DNA of 64,000 nucleotides from Diplonema papillatum (taxonomy: Eukaryota; Euglenozoa; Diplonemea; Diplonemida; Diplonemidae). Below are positions 54,296 through 64,000 of the stretch, piece by piece. How positions within the stretch are numbered: the stretch's first letter is position 1; each line of letters opens with the position of its first letter. The DNA lies in contig JAPJBO010000238.1 in NCBI GenBank assembly GCA_030068145.1, positions 124,001 to 188,000 of the forward strand, read 5' to 3'. Both the position numbers and the translations under genes were made by a program. Under the pieces are notes generated by a model. The model had not been told where the DNA came from, searched no databases, and saw only the letters and a list, made by a program, of their open reading frames with translations.

Positions 54296-56310
54296 GGTTG
54301 CTCCGACCATGATACCGTCAAGCGGGACCCCGAATTTTCGCGCAGAGCACAAGGGTGAAAGCGTGTTCTCCACGCCATCTTCACTACCAATCCTCTTTGT
54401 GAAAGTATGGCTGAACGATCCTTTGGCCATCGCTTCACGTTCAAGGGACGGAGCCGGAAGTGACAATAAATTACTGTGCCTGCTTCGACGGGGGGGTTTG
54501 GGACCGTTTGGAAGGTATTTTGGCTCCTAGTGAGCCATGGGGGACTGCCTGACCCAAAAGTCACACCAGAGTCACATGCGATCTTTTGAAATAGCTGGGG
54601 GGCTACAGAAGGGTGCCCTGCAAGTGCCTGTTGCAAGCAGAGTTGGCTCTGAGCCTATCCGTGCAAACCGTATCTCGTTATCGGATCCAGGATTCCAGGA
54701 TACCGACACAATGCACCAATCGAAGATTGATTGTTCAGCACGCGAGCCAGATTTACTGCTACTCGATCGATGGTGGTTGTCGGTAGGCCAATCGTAGTGC
54801 GACCGAACCTGTGGCGTGTGCAAAGAATGAATTTTCACCCGAGTTTGTACTCTCTCTACTGAAGCGTGGTCGGGACTTTAACGTTTCCGGGGGGACCATT
54901 AGTCATGCCCAAATATGGCTACTAACAGGTATAGGGGAGGAGCGGCGCTGAAGATGCGGGTCTTCTGCTGCCTTTTTCTATGGGTTTCATTGCGAAGAGG
55001 GTTGTATAAGTCCACGCCGCACCGAACCCATGTCTTCAGATGAAAGTGAATGGATGTTGTTGATTGATTGCAGCGCGCCAAAGCCCGCCCTGCTAATTTG
55101 AAACTGCCCTGTGTATCCACCTGCTAGAGCCGCAAACAACCAGTAAACCAACCAAGTGCAGTTGGAATCGAACGAAAACTACAACTCAGAAAAAGTGAAG
55201 GAAAAACAAAACAAACCAAAAAAAAAAAAAAGAACTAATGATCCTTGGGCAAAAAAGTTAGCCCTTGGGATATCAAAAACTACGCACTTGCTCGTTTCCC
55301 CCCGGGAATGCTGTATAAGATTTGCCCTTAACTGGTGAATAAACCACCTCCCGCCAGCTTTGGGGAGAGGGGGCGATACAAAGAATATCCTTCTGCCGGT
55401 AGAGAAAACTTGCCTAAAGAAATCAGCTGCCTTCGGGTGGACTAGACTGACAGGGAATGTCCGAGCAAGCCTTAGAAAAACCACCCCTGGGTGGTCTGAC
55501 AGAATCGTTGGAGGAAAAGACGAAGCTGGTTGAAAGAGTCCCGCATCCCTTTTGCCGCCAGCTTTTGATCCCCCAATAATTAACCCCCCCCCTTCCTTCC
55601 CAAACCACCGCTGACCTGTCTGCAGGCACTCAGGGTTGGTCGTCCGCTCATTATGTGTCTTGCTTAAAACACCGAACCCCGGTGCAGATGGGACCAGTGC
55701 GGTGTTGCGCACATGACCAGGCACGTTTCTTGCAACCCCCCCCACCCCAATCGAACGTTGGGGTGTCAGTACGCGGTGGCGTTTCACGTCACACTTATCT
55801 TCTTCCTTTCCGCTTTCGCTGTCGCCAGACGGAAGTCACTCAAAGAAGACGAGAGGACTGCGACGATCCTGATCGAAGAAGACGATCTGATACCGTAGCA
55901 CCGGTGCCACTTCTCAGGATGGCAGCAGGTACACAACTTGCCCAGGCTGCGAAGACGAAACAATTCTGGTGCAGGTGCCAGCGGTAATTCCAGAACCAAT
56001 AGCGTATCACGGTCACGATCACACATTCCACGAGGAAAAAAAAGATGCGAACTTTCACTCTAATAGAAAACTTCATTTGTGTTTTGTTCATCTAACGCGA
56101 GTGGGATAGTGGGCTGCCATCGATCGGTTTTGTTTCTGACAACTTGCATTTGTTAGACACAACAGATGGCGCCCGGAACTTTGATCCAAAAAAGAACAGG
56201 AAAACGAAGCCGGAAGGACGTCGGAAAAAGAAGGCACTCGGGCGGGGGCGGGGAGAGAGGGGATAGTCGCGTAGGCAGTTCCGGGCAGTTCCGGGCAGTT
56301 CCGAGGGGGG
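54296..56310. other. No gene recognised; A-rich repeat J relative at 55195-55285
   Basis: AT-rich and mixed sequence with short open frames on both strands. The A-rich stretch at 55200-55290 ends AAAACTACGCACTTGCTCG as in repeat J. A ~10-bp tandem GTTCCGGGCA at 56277-56306 directly precedes the ATG at 56311. Confidence 0.4.
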
Positions 56311-56763
56311 ATGAACCGGCTGTGGGCGCCGGTGGCGGTGCGCCAGCGCTTCGTGCGCACGCTGATCGCCCGCGACGGGGTGACGGACGACGACCGGCGG
56401 TGGTGGGAGTGGCACATCCCGACGAAGCAGCACAAGGGGCCGCAGACCACGGTGCTGTACCTGGACGGCATCGGCAGGTTCACGTGGAAGGTGCTCATCG
56501 AGCGGAACATCTTCACAGTCGAAGACCTCTCCAAGACCACCGACGACGAGGTGGCCGAGATGGAGCGCTGCGGAGCTCTGCAGATAGCCGTTGCTCGGGA
56601 GCACGCGAAAGTCTTCATGAAGACGATGATGGAACGCGAGCGCGAACTGGCGCTGCAGCAGACATCGTGGGACAAGGAAGTCGAGCGCATCCTACAGCAG
56701 CGCGAGGCGATCGCGGAAGCCAACCGGCGCAAATGGGAAGCCACCAACCAGTTGTGGCTGCAG
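56311..56763 (+). CDS. HhH/coiled-coil protein, exon 1
   Basis: 151 codons from ATG 56311 to donor CAG|GTGCGT (phase 0). Residues ~52-85, TVLYLDGIGRFTWKVLIERN followed by IFTVEDLSKTTDDEV, fit a helix-hairpin-helix-like pattern (GIG...L...GI.TVEDL...). Residues ~95-151 (FMKTMMERERELALQQ, then EVERILQQREAIAEANRRKW) are a charged coiled coil. Such modules bind DNA or partner proteins; the exact role is unknown. ATG choice: first ATG after the short tandem repeat, but codons upstream stay open a little, so an upstream exon is possible. Confidence 0.7.
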
Positions 56764-56784
56764 GTGCGTCTTTCCCTTTCTTTC

Positions 56785-57005
56785 TTTTGTATAAGCACCT
56801 GCTTTTTTGTAGGAAATACTTGAGGAGACGGCCAGTTGCGATAACAAAGGAGGTAAATGTGCTGTAGCCCACACGAAACACAGGTAAATCTGGGTTCTGT
56901 GGCGGGCGCAAGCGTTCAACAAAAAACACCCACTTTGTAGTTGTATTGATTTCTCCCCGTCTAGCCTCCTTCGAAATGAGCACAAGGCAGTCCCTCGAGT
57001 ATTTC
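56785..57005 (+). repeat. Dispersed repeat E, copy in HhH-gene intron
   Basis: TAAGCACCTGCTTTTTTGTA, AGGAGACGGCCAGTTGCGAT, GTGCTGTAGCCCACACGAAA and TAGCCTCCTTCGAAATGAGC match 23605-23820 in order. Confidence 0.75.
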
Positions 57006-57044
57006 ACCTCTCCGACTCTCAGCGTGTTCAAGATACGCAATAAA

Positions 57045-57350
57045 CTCACGCATGTCAGTCAGCACGGGAAAAGTAAGCGACAGCGATGCTTCTCGTAACG
57101 GCGAGTGAACAGTGAAGAGCCCATGCCTGGACCTTGGTGTTCTACGGATATCCGGAATGTGGCGCAAGCTGCTTGGGGACAACTGGCGTCGAGGTAAGTC
57201 TGATGGGGTATTCACAGAGGGAGAGTCCCGTATTTCCTCGACGAGCCATGTTGGTTAACCCCTTACTAGCACGAGTCGCTCGATTTGGGAACGCTGGGCT
57301 CGGCAATATTCCTCTACCAGGGCTAAGTCTTTCCCGGAGGCACCGGCGCA
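57045..57350 (-). repeat. Dispersed repeat C, inverted copy
   Basis: Reverse complement matches 5116-5397: GTTCTACGGATATCCGGAAT, GGCGCAAGCTGCTTGGGGAC, CCTCGACGAGCCATGTTGG. Followed at 57371-57440 by a reversed piece of the family D element. Confidence 0.7.
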
Positions 57351-57810
57351 CTAGCGGAAGGTTGTGTTTGACAGTCTGTAAAGCGACAGCAAGAGTAGTG
57401 GTATTTCATTGTTGCGGCCTCTCACCTATTCGTGGCTTTACTTACCCAACCACGTAGGCAACCTCACGACACCCGAAAATCGCGAAAAACTTGCTCAAAA
57501 TCGGCGCAGAAAACACGGAAAAGATCCCACTACCGACTCTCCAAAGTAGGAATAGAGGTCAGATAGTCGGCAATAGGCAACAACGCACAACCACAACGCA
57601 GATACGATACGTTGCAAGAATTAGCAGTTGGCAGCCTACTGAAACTCACCAAAGTAGGTGAGTTTCGCTAGTGCGAACAAACAAAACAGAGTGCCATGAC
57701 ATGGCCCATGTTAAACCTTTTGCACTGATTGATCAGGTACGGTAGTCGGAGGCCCTCTCCCCGAGGCGGATTTTCCGGGCTTTGCGCAACACGAATTCAC
57801 ACACGCACAG

Positions 57811-57930
57811 GAGCGGCAGAAGTTGGACGACACGCAACGAACTGAGATCGCCGCTGTGCTCGATGCTTACGACTACGGTCCGGGGAAAGCTCAGCACCAA
57901 CAATCTCGATACGACACCTTGCTCGGAAAG
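57811..57930 (+). CDS. HhH/coiled-coil protein, exon 2
   Basis: Forty codons between acceptor CACGCACAG and donor AAG|GTATGC, phase 0 at both ends: ERQKLDDTQRTEIAAVLDAY followed by DYGPGKAQHQQSRYDTLLGK. It continues the charged helical character of exon 1. The acceptor resembles that of channel exon 4 (CACGCACACAG). Confidence 0.65.
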
Positions 57931-58056
57931 GTATGCACTCTTTGCGCAAGCACGAAAATACTCGCCCAGGGGGCAGACCGAAATGAGCTAGTTCGTGTCA
58001 CAAATGGGGGACAGCGAAAAAATGGGGGTCCTTTCCGTTCCACCGCAAGATGAAAC

Positions 58057-58320
58057 CAGAAGTCTTGAGCCGAGCCGGAAGGAGAGAAGCTGACTGCCAC
58101 TCCCGCAATCCGGAGTGGGAGTCCGGGGCGGAAAAAAGACGCGCTGTCTCTCTAGGGCCCATCCCTGCTGCCTCCACAAGCCACCCTTCGGAGAGGTGTC
58201 ACACGACCCAAAAGCAGCATGTCGGAAACTCAAAGCCGACTGGTGAACGTGACAAGTGGGCTATACTTCGTTCAGACGTTACCCACTTAAAGCCACGCAC
58301 TTTACCACGCGTACGCGCAC
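58057..58320 (+). repeat. Upstream partial copy of the exon 3 end region
   Basis: CTTGAGCCGAG, GAGAAGCTGAC, GTCGGAAACTCAAAGCCGAC and GTGACAAGTGGGCTATACTT recur in order at 58578-58756. It lies in the intron between exons 2 and 3 of the HhH gene. Confidence 0.7.
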
Positions 58321-58436
58321 AGGGGTAGCAGTCGTCAGCATTGCAGAATGCTTGGCGACAATTCCCCGGTGCGTGTGCGTGTGGTAAAGCCCCCGTGCGA
58401 GCGAGTCTCGGAACAGGACTCAAAACTGTGACCCAG

Positions 58437-58685
58437 GTGGCGACTGCCGACCATGACGGGTGCTTGCACCAGGAGTTTGTAACAGCTAGTCAGGCCAAGC
58501 TCATTGCCCAGAGAGAGCTTGCCACATCCTCGGATGAGATGTGCCGCCTGTATAAAGACAAACAGCTGTTGCACTTGAGCCGAGTGCCGGATGGAGAAGC
58601 TGACATTCCCCGAAGGATCCCCTCCTCGGAGAGGGTCACAGGTTTCAAAAGAACAGCGTGTCGGAAACTCAAAGCCGACTCGTGA
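58437..58685 (+). CDS. HhH/coiled-coil protein, exon 3 (terminal)
   Basis: Acceptor GACCCAG, phase 0: VATADHDGCLHQEFVTASQA then KLIAQRELATSSDEMCRLYK and on to TGA 58683-58685, 82 codons. The first ~50 codons are helical and coding-like. The rest (from about LSRVPDGEADIP) coincides with the repeat shared with 58057-58320, so the C-terminus may derive from repeat sequence or the true end may differ. Joined protein would be ~273 residues. Confidence 0.5.
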   Translation: MATADHDGCLHQEFVTASQAKLIAQRELATSSDEMCRLYKDKQLLHLSRVPDGEADIPRRIPSSERVTGFKRTACRKLKADS

Positions 58686-58889
58686 AAGTGACAAGTGGGC
58701 TATACTTCGATTACGTTACCCACTCAAAGCCCTGAACTTAAAGCACACGCACAACGCAGGCCGACGACGGTGAAGAGTACGAAGCCGAAGCAGACGAAGC
58801 GCGAGAGGAGAAGCCGAGCACTGGGAGCTCTGGCAACCCGTTTCGATAGCAGCGTTGCCGCCCGGTCGCGGCATCCGCTGGCAGATCCC

Positions 58890-59330
58890 CAGGTCTGGGC
58901 ATGTCTACAGCTGCGCTCGCTGCAAGCATGTTTCGTGTGCTACGGCACACTGACGCTCCTTGGTCCTAAGTGCTCTGGGTTGCTGGTAGTCCCACGTCAG
59001 TCGAACATGGCGTCTGCTTGTTTCATATGCTAAAGCATGCTGACGCTCCTCGGCTATAAGTAGCGATAAGTCGCGACAATACGACCCGAGTCCGGCTTAA
59101 CGTCGATGTGCTCGCTGCAGCCTGTTTGCTCTAAGTTATGCTGCAAGTCGCTGGTAGTACGACGCGAGCCCGACTTTACGTCTGAAGCTGCAGCCTGTTT
59201 CACGTGTTAGCGTACACTGATGCTCCTCTTACCTCTAAGTTGTTGCAAGTCGCTGGTAGTACGGCGCAAGCCCGACACTACCACGTCTGGAGCTGTGCCC
59301 GCTGCCGCCGTTTCATGTGGCACGCCGCAT
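58890..59330 (+). repeat. Degenerate ~115-bp tandem repeats
   Basis: CTGACGCTCCT, (A/G)AGTCGCTGGTAGTACGACG, CGAGCCCGAC and CTGCAGCCTGTTT recur about four times with drift. Not coding. Confidence 0.65.
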
Positions 59331-60044
59331 AGGAGCTCTCGGCGTGCTCCACTCTACGTACTGCATCAGATGGTCACTCAGTGTAACAATACTGCACCCT
59401 TTGTCCCGAACGAGGCTGGATATCACTTGTGTCCGCTTTCGCGCGCTGCACAAGTTCGTGCTTCTTCAAGCCTCGATAGAATGAGGTGAGTCCATCAAGA
59501 CTGAGGGCCCGCTGGTTGTTCACGCACCCGTTCTGCCGACGCTGCGGACGCATCACGGTCGAAGTCGCTCTTTCCTCTAGCCCGGTTTCCGAAGTCGGTT
59601 CTGGGCGCACTGGACACCTTCTCTGGAGCTGTGCTTGCTACAGATGGTTCACGCGTTCCCCCTCTGCTGTCCTCAGTTCTTAGTCCCCAGCCGATGCGTC
59701 TCTTAGGAGCGCACATCACACACCATAATTGCCACAAGGTTGCCACATTGTGGCCCCAGTTCGTCACAAGTGGCCACAAACCCTTTGGCTACCTACCGTC
59801 TGTGGCTGACTATGCAATTTTTGGTATCAGGAAAGCCACGTGAAGCTATCATCTTTCGGCTAGATCATTACGCGTAAATCCGGCCTTCAGCAACCATCGG
59901 TTGGTTGGGCTGAAGGAACAGAATTTGATTTCATGAGGATATCATGCGAGGTATTTCCCCGTAGTTTTGAAAGGGCACCTTTTGCGAGACAATCCTGTCC
60001 GAATAGGCGAAAGTCTTTTTGGAAAATTATTGGTCACGCATCGT
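59331..60044. other. No gene recognised
   Basis: Mixed composition, short open frames on both strands, no domain or repeat family that I can name. Confidence 0.4.
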
Positions 60045-60651
60045 AGTGTGCAGTTTCCAGTCTAGGGGACATTTCCCAATAGAATGCAAAAAAGCCCGTC
60101 ACTCTCAAGCCCATGCAAACTCCCGAACGGTAGAGCTACCTTAAGGGCCATCTGTTGGTTGGACCAAAAAATACTATGTATACCATGCGAGGTATTCCCT
60201 GTGCGGCCGGGGCTGACGCGGACGCTGCGGATGGGACCGGCGGCACGGCTCTCATGCGCGCCAGTGGGGCTGAGCACGCGGACGTGGTGCGGTTGCTCCT
60301 CGCCACCGACAACAACGGGGGCACTGCCCTCAGTAAAGCGGGGGCGGTACCATCGCCAGTGTGGGCTCCAGGGTGTCGGACTCTTCGCGTCACTCTTTCG
60401 TCATGAAATCCAGCTGTTGGCACAGTTTTGCGGGACATTTGTCCAAAAAATAGGGGAAATCTTTTCCGAAATCATGGTCACGCATCGTAGTGTGCAGTTT
60501 GCCAGTCTAAGGGACTTATATTTCCCAATAGAATGCAAAAAGCCCGTCACTCTCAAGCCCATGCAAACTCCCGAACGGTAGAGCTACCTTGAGGGCCACC
60601 TGCTGGTTGGACCAAAAAATACTATTGATACCATGCGAGGTATTCCCCCAT

Positions 60652-60985
60652 GTTACAGTTCGGGGTCCTCGCCCATCTTCCTCGCAAGCTGCGAAGGACA
60701 CGCGAGCGTCGTCGAGCTGCTGCTGCGGAAAGGCGGCGGTCGGGTCGTCGTGGACCTGCAGAACGCGGGTGGGACGACGGCACTCGGCGTGGCGAGCGCG
60801 AAAGGGCACGCAGCCGTGTGCGGGCTGCTGTGCGGCCGGGGCTGACGCGGACGCTGCGGATGGGACCGGCGGCACGGCTCTCATGCACGCCAGTGGGGCT
60901 GAGCACGCGGACGTGGTGAGGTTGCTCCTCGCCACCGACAACAACGGGGGCACTGCCCTCAGTAAAGCGGGGGCGGTACCATCGC
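60652..60985 (+). pseudogene. Truncated ankyrin exon copy, unit 2
   Basis: Same acceptor and first ~280 bp as the true exon. The frame is lost near 60833 (GGGCTGCTGTGCGGCCGGGG), ending in TGA just after, so it would truncate the protein after about two ankyrin repeats. Confidence 0.8.
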
Positions 60986-61280
60986 CAGTGTGGGCTCCAG
61001 GGTGTCGGACTCTTCGCGTCACTCTTTCGTCATGAAATCCAGCTGTTGGCACAGTTTTGCGGGACATTTGTCCAAAAAATAGGGGAAATCTTTTCCGAAA
61101 TCATGGTCACGCATCGTAGTGTGCAGTTTGCCAGTCTAAGGGACTTATATTTCCCAATAGAATGCAAAAGGCCCGTCACTCTAAAGCCCATGCAAACTCC
61201 CGAACGGTAGAGCTACCTTGAGGGCCACCTGTTGGTTGGACCAAAAAATACTATTGATACCATGCGAGGTATTCCCCCAT

Positions 61281-61614
61281 GTTACAGTTCGGGGTCCTCG
61301 CCCATCTTCCTCGCAAGCTGCGAAGGACACGCGAGCGTCGTCGAGCTGCTGCTGCGGAAAGGCGGCGGGCGGGTCGTCGTGGACCTGCAGAACGCGGGTG
61401 GGACGACGGCACTCGGCGTGGCGAGCGCGAAAGGGCACGCAGCCGTGTGCGGGCTGCTGTGCGGCCGGGGCTGACGCGGACGCTGCGGATGGGACCGGCG
61501 GCACGGCTCTCATGCACGCCAGTGGGGCTGAGCACGCGGACGTGGTGAGGTTGCTCCTCGCCACCGACAACAACGGGGGCACTGCCCTCAGTAAAGCGGG
61601 GGCGGTACCATCGC
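61281..61614 (+). pseudogene. Truncated ankyrin exon copy, unit 3
   Basis: Almost identical to unit 2, with the same small deletions, so unit 2 and 3 share a common decayed parent. Differs from unit 2 by a few substitutions (GGCGGGCGGG for GGCGGTCGGG). Confidence 0.8.
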
Positions 61615-61916
61615 CAGTGTGGGCTCCAGGGTGTCGGACTCTTCGCGTCACTCTTTCGTCATGAAATCCAGCTGTTGGCACAGTTTTGCGGGACATTTGT
61701 CCAAAAAATAGGGGAAATCTTTTCCGAAATCATGGTCACGCATCGTAGTGTGCAGTTTGCCAGTCTAGGGGACTTATATTTCCCAATAGAATGCAAAAAG
61801 CCCGTCACTCTCAAGCCCATGCAAACTCCCGAACGGTAGAGCTACCTTGAGGGCCACCTGTTGGTTGGACCAAAAAATACTATTGATACCATGCGAGGTA
61901 TTCCCCCATGTTACAG

Positions 61917-62955
61917 TTCGGGGTCCTCGCCCATCTTCCTCGCAAGCTGCGAAGGACACGCGAGCGTCGTCGAGCTGCTGCTGCGGAAAGGCGGCGGGCG
62001 GGTCGTCGTGGACCTGCAGAACGCGGGTGGGACGACGGCACTCGGCGTGGCGAGCGCGAAAGGGCACGCAGCCGTGTGCGGGCTGCTGCTGGCGGCCGGG
62101 GCTGACGCGGACGCTGCGGATGGGACCGGCGGCACGGCTCTCATGCACGCCAGTGAGGCTGAGCACGCGGACGTGGTGAGGTTGCTCCTCGCCGCCGGCG
62201 CAGACGTGGAAGCCGCCGACAACGATGGAGGCACTGCCCTCAGTATAGCGGCGTGTGTGGGCAGCGCCGCCGTCGTCGCAGAGCTGTTGGCGGCGGGTGG
62301 TGCCAGCGGGGGCACTGCCGCCCTCCTCCACGCAAGTTCCGCCGGGCGTGCCGGCGTCGTGAAGCTCTTGCTGGCTGCTGGCGTCGGCGTGAACGCTTCG
62401 GACACCAGCGGTTCCACCGCACTCGTCCACGCCAGCTCAGAAGGGCACGAAAGTGTCGTGACGGAGCTGCTGGCGGCTGGCGCCCATGTCGACGCTACCG
62501 ACCTGGCAGGTGGCACGGCGCTCGTCCACGCGGCTCGTGGGGGCCATGAATCCGTCATGAGCGAGCTGATAGCGGCAGGTGCCGATGTGCACGCTTCCGC
62601 TGGCGACGGTTGCACGGCGCTCATTCTGGCCAGTCTCGACGGCCGGCGGGCCGTCGTCCGGAAGCTGTTGCGGGCCGGGGCCGCGGTGGACGCCGCCGAC
62701 GCAACCGGGCGAACCGCGCTCCTCGCTGCGGTTCGAAACGGGCACCAACGCGCCGCGAAAGAGCTGCTGCGTAGTGCGTTGCTCAGGGTAGTCGGAGGCC
62801 TGACAATCACACTAATGCAACAAATTTACCAGCTGCTGCTGGCGGGGGCTGACGCGAGCGCCGCGGACGGCGACGGGCGCACGGCGCTCGTTGTGGCCCG
62901 TCTGGATGGCCGCGACAGCTTCGCTCAGGAACTGCAGCTGCTGGCCGGCAGTTAG
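61917..62955 (+). CDS. Ankyrin-repeat protein, long exon
   Basis: From acceptor TGTTACAG (phase 2) an open frame of ~345 codons to TAG 62953-62955. It encodes about ten ankyrin repeats: SPIFLASCEGHASVVELLL, TALGVASAKGHAAVCGLLLA, TALMHASEAEHADVVRLLLA, TALVHASSEGHESVVTELLA, TALILASLDGRRAVVRKLLR, TALLAAVRNGHQRAAKELL, ending ALVVARLDGRDSFAQELQLL. Ankyrin repeats bind proteins; in plant AKT-type channels they follow the CNBD, but no link to the channel exons is shown here. A 45-nt in-frame piece (about 62787-62831) that breaks repeat periodicity has GT...CTAAT...CCAG features of a tiny intron; it keeps the frame either way. Upstream exons unknown. Confidence 0.85.
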
Positions 62956-63690
62956 CAGATGGTTCCGGGAAGATTGAGCAGGCTGGTGACACCACTGTAT
63001 CAGCGTTGAGTCCGAACAGTAGTTTGACCCATGGGCACCTGCAGTACTTCCCCGTTCTGGAACAGAACATGTAGTAGATGGTAGAGGGTACCCCTCGTTC
63101 GATGTAGCATACTAGCAGTATCACACCGCTCGTTCTCGTGACCCTTCATGACCCTTCTACTTCTCCTGTTCGCGGACCGTGCTTGCTTCACGTCGCGGCG
63201 ATGGCTTGTCCAGACAACTTGGCCATCTGGAATTGCTATGTGATACCATCAAGCGCTCGACTGAAATCTTTCTCCGGCGAATTGGCTATCTTCGCTCAGC
63301 CGAAGCGAGCAAGCTTGACGCCAAACGGTTGAGCACTTTGCTACCGCCAAAACGCTTTTCTTTCCATACGCGCGCACACCTCTGAGAAGCTGGCGCACTG
63401 GCGAAGCTCGCGACTTTCGCGCCCGGGCCTGTTTTCCCTGCACTTCCGCCCGTTGTTTCGTTGCATGTACCAGGGTCCTCGCTTAGGTGTGCACGCACAA
63501 CTGCGCTCCACCTCCGACGTGGCTGGCGCAGTTCGTGCCAGTCTGGTTGTCGGCACGGCGCTCGCCGGTCTTCCTTCGGCACCCTACGAGCCACACCCAC
63601 GTTGTTGCGCACCCGCCTTGCGGGCGTGAATCAGCACGTTACGTTATCAGCACGGACTATCTTTTTTTTTTTTTCTTCTTTTTTGTCTGC
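62956..63690. other. No gene recognised downstream of the ankyrin exon
   Basis: Short frames only. No AATAAA close to the ankyrin stop, so the 3' end of that gene is not located. A T-rich tract at 63662-63686 ends in TTTTTTGTCTGCAG, a strong-looking splice acceptor. Confidence 0.4.
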
Positions 63691-63692
63691 AG

Positions 63693-63790
63693 ATTCATCT
63701 GGGGAATCAACCGCAGTACCGGGGATTCCGGTCGGCAGGTCCCACGGTGCGGGATCTGAAAAGTGGCGCGGGTCGGGAAATGGTCTTTGC
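63693..63790 (+). CDS. Possible exon after a strong acceptor, uncertain
   Basis: After the T-rich acceptor the frame DSSGESTAVPGIPVGRSHGA and GSEKWRGSGNGL is open with G/C-ending codons, Ser/Gly-rich. A repeat C fragment (CTCGACGAGCCATGTTGGCT) follows at 63795-63840, so any exon would end before it. No donor is clear. Confidence 0.2.
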
Positions 63791-63856
63791 ACCTCGACGA
63801 GCCATGTTGGCTTACTCCTTGCTCGAAAGAGTCGCTCCGTTCTGACGACCTTCTAG

Positions 63857-64000
63857 GTCGTGCGCACGGTCATTCGGCAGGACGGCGTGGTGGTGATAAC
63901 GGCAGACGCGCTGCTTGTCTCTTCAAGTAACGTAATTTACCCTGACGCACCCAACGAATTTGTGCCTTTACACACACTCAAGTCACTTAAGTCACATATG
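63857..64000 (+). CDS. Possible exon running off the window end
   Basis: After acceptor GACCTTCTAG, VVRTVIRQDGVVVITADALL then VSSSNVIYPD has alternating hydrophobic residues like a beta sheet and stays open for 48 codons to the last base. The part beyond ~63930 is AT-rich, so the true exon may stop near TCTTCAA|GTAACG. Confidence 0.3.

Larger units (their letters stand above)
60045..62260 (+). repeat. 629-bp tandem array of intron end plus ankyrin exon start, 4 units
   Basis: CCATGCGAGGTATTCCC occurs at 60183, 60632, 61261 and 61890. Units 2-4 are 629 bp apart and nearly identical; unit 1 lacks ~180 bp of exon. Each unit has an AT-rich intron part (TTTCCCAATAGAATGC, GGACCAAAAAATACTA), the acceptor CCCCATGTTACAG and ~280 bp of ankyrin exon. 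In units 1-3 the exon copies carry small deletions (CTGTGCGGCC for CTGCTGGCGGCC; loss of ~21 bp at CTCGCC|ACCGAC) and then return to intron. Unit 4 reads on. Confidence 0.92.

Overview
The window is nuclear DNA of a eukaryote, most likely a unicellular protist. Coding stretches are strongly G/C-ending at third codon positions and are cut by GT-AG introns (donors such as CAG|GTGCGC and AAG|GTACGT). Between them lie AT-richer, repeat-filled sequences. There is a LINE, hAT and PIF/Harbinger-like DNA transposons, minisatellites, and no operon-like packing. I cannot name the lineage from sequence alone.

Layout. 1-2.3 kb: a proline/serine-rich exon, best read on the minus strand, with two extra partial copies in a 699-bp tandem array. 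2.3-9.6 kb: repeats, a TIR element, and a 5'-truncated LINE copy split by a 96-bp minisatellite. 9.9-31.9 kb (+): five exons whose splice phases all agree. They encode two membrane spans, two degenerate class III nucleotide-cyclase domains, a six-segment cation channel with a GYG filter, a C-linker and a cyclic-nucleotide-binding-domain (CNBD) fold. Intron 1 (8.3 kb) holds a complete LINE (ORF1 and ORF2 both open) and two decayed copies of exon 2. Later introns hold a G-rich TIR element, a hAT element with an 8-bp target duplication, and a PIF/Harbinger-like element with TTA duplications. 32.7-37.1 kb: seven 640-bp tandem units, the last continuing into a terminal exon with a stop and AATAAA. 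38.0-49.8 kb: about 27 copies of a 370-374-bp unit, broken by a 1.9-kb cluster of foldback elements. The last unit runs into a large exon (to 53,155) with two divergent copies of a beta-rich domain flanking an array of RRxS and SDEEE motifs. 56.3-58.7 kb: a three-exon helix-hairpin-helix/coiled-coil gene. 60.0-63.0 kb: four 629-bp units, the last continuing into a long ankyrin-repeat exon.

Two points stand out. First, the cyclase-like domains and the channel are joined by phase-compatible exons, which suggests one cyclase-channel fusion protein. Most catalytic residues of the cyclase domains and the phosphate-binding arginine of the CNBD are replaced, so it may sense something other than cAMP or cGMP, or act through protein contacts. 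Second, at five separate places a segment spanning intron end, splice acceptor and exon start has been amplified in tandem, leaving stacks of truncated exon copies upstream of the intact exon. The plus-strand genes (pseudocyclase-channel, RRxS-rich protein, ankyrin protein) would fit one signalling neighbourhood, or even parts of one very large gene. That is inference and needs transcript data.
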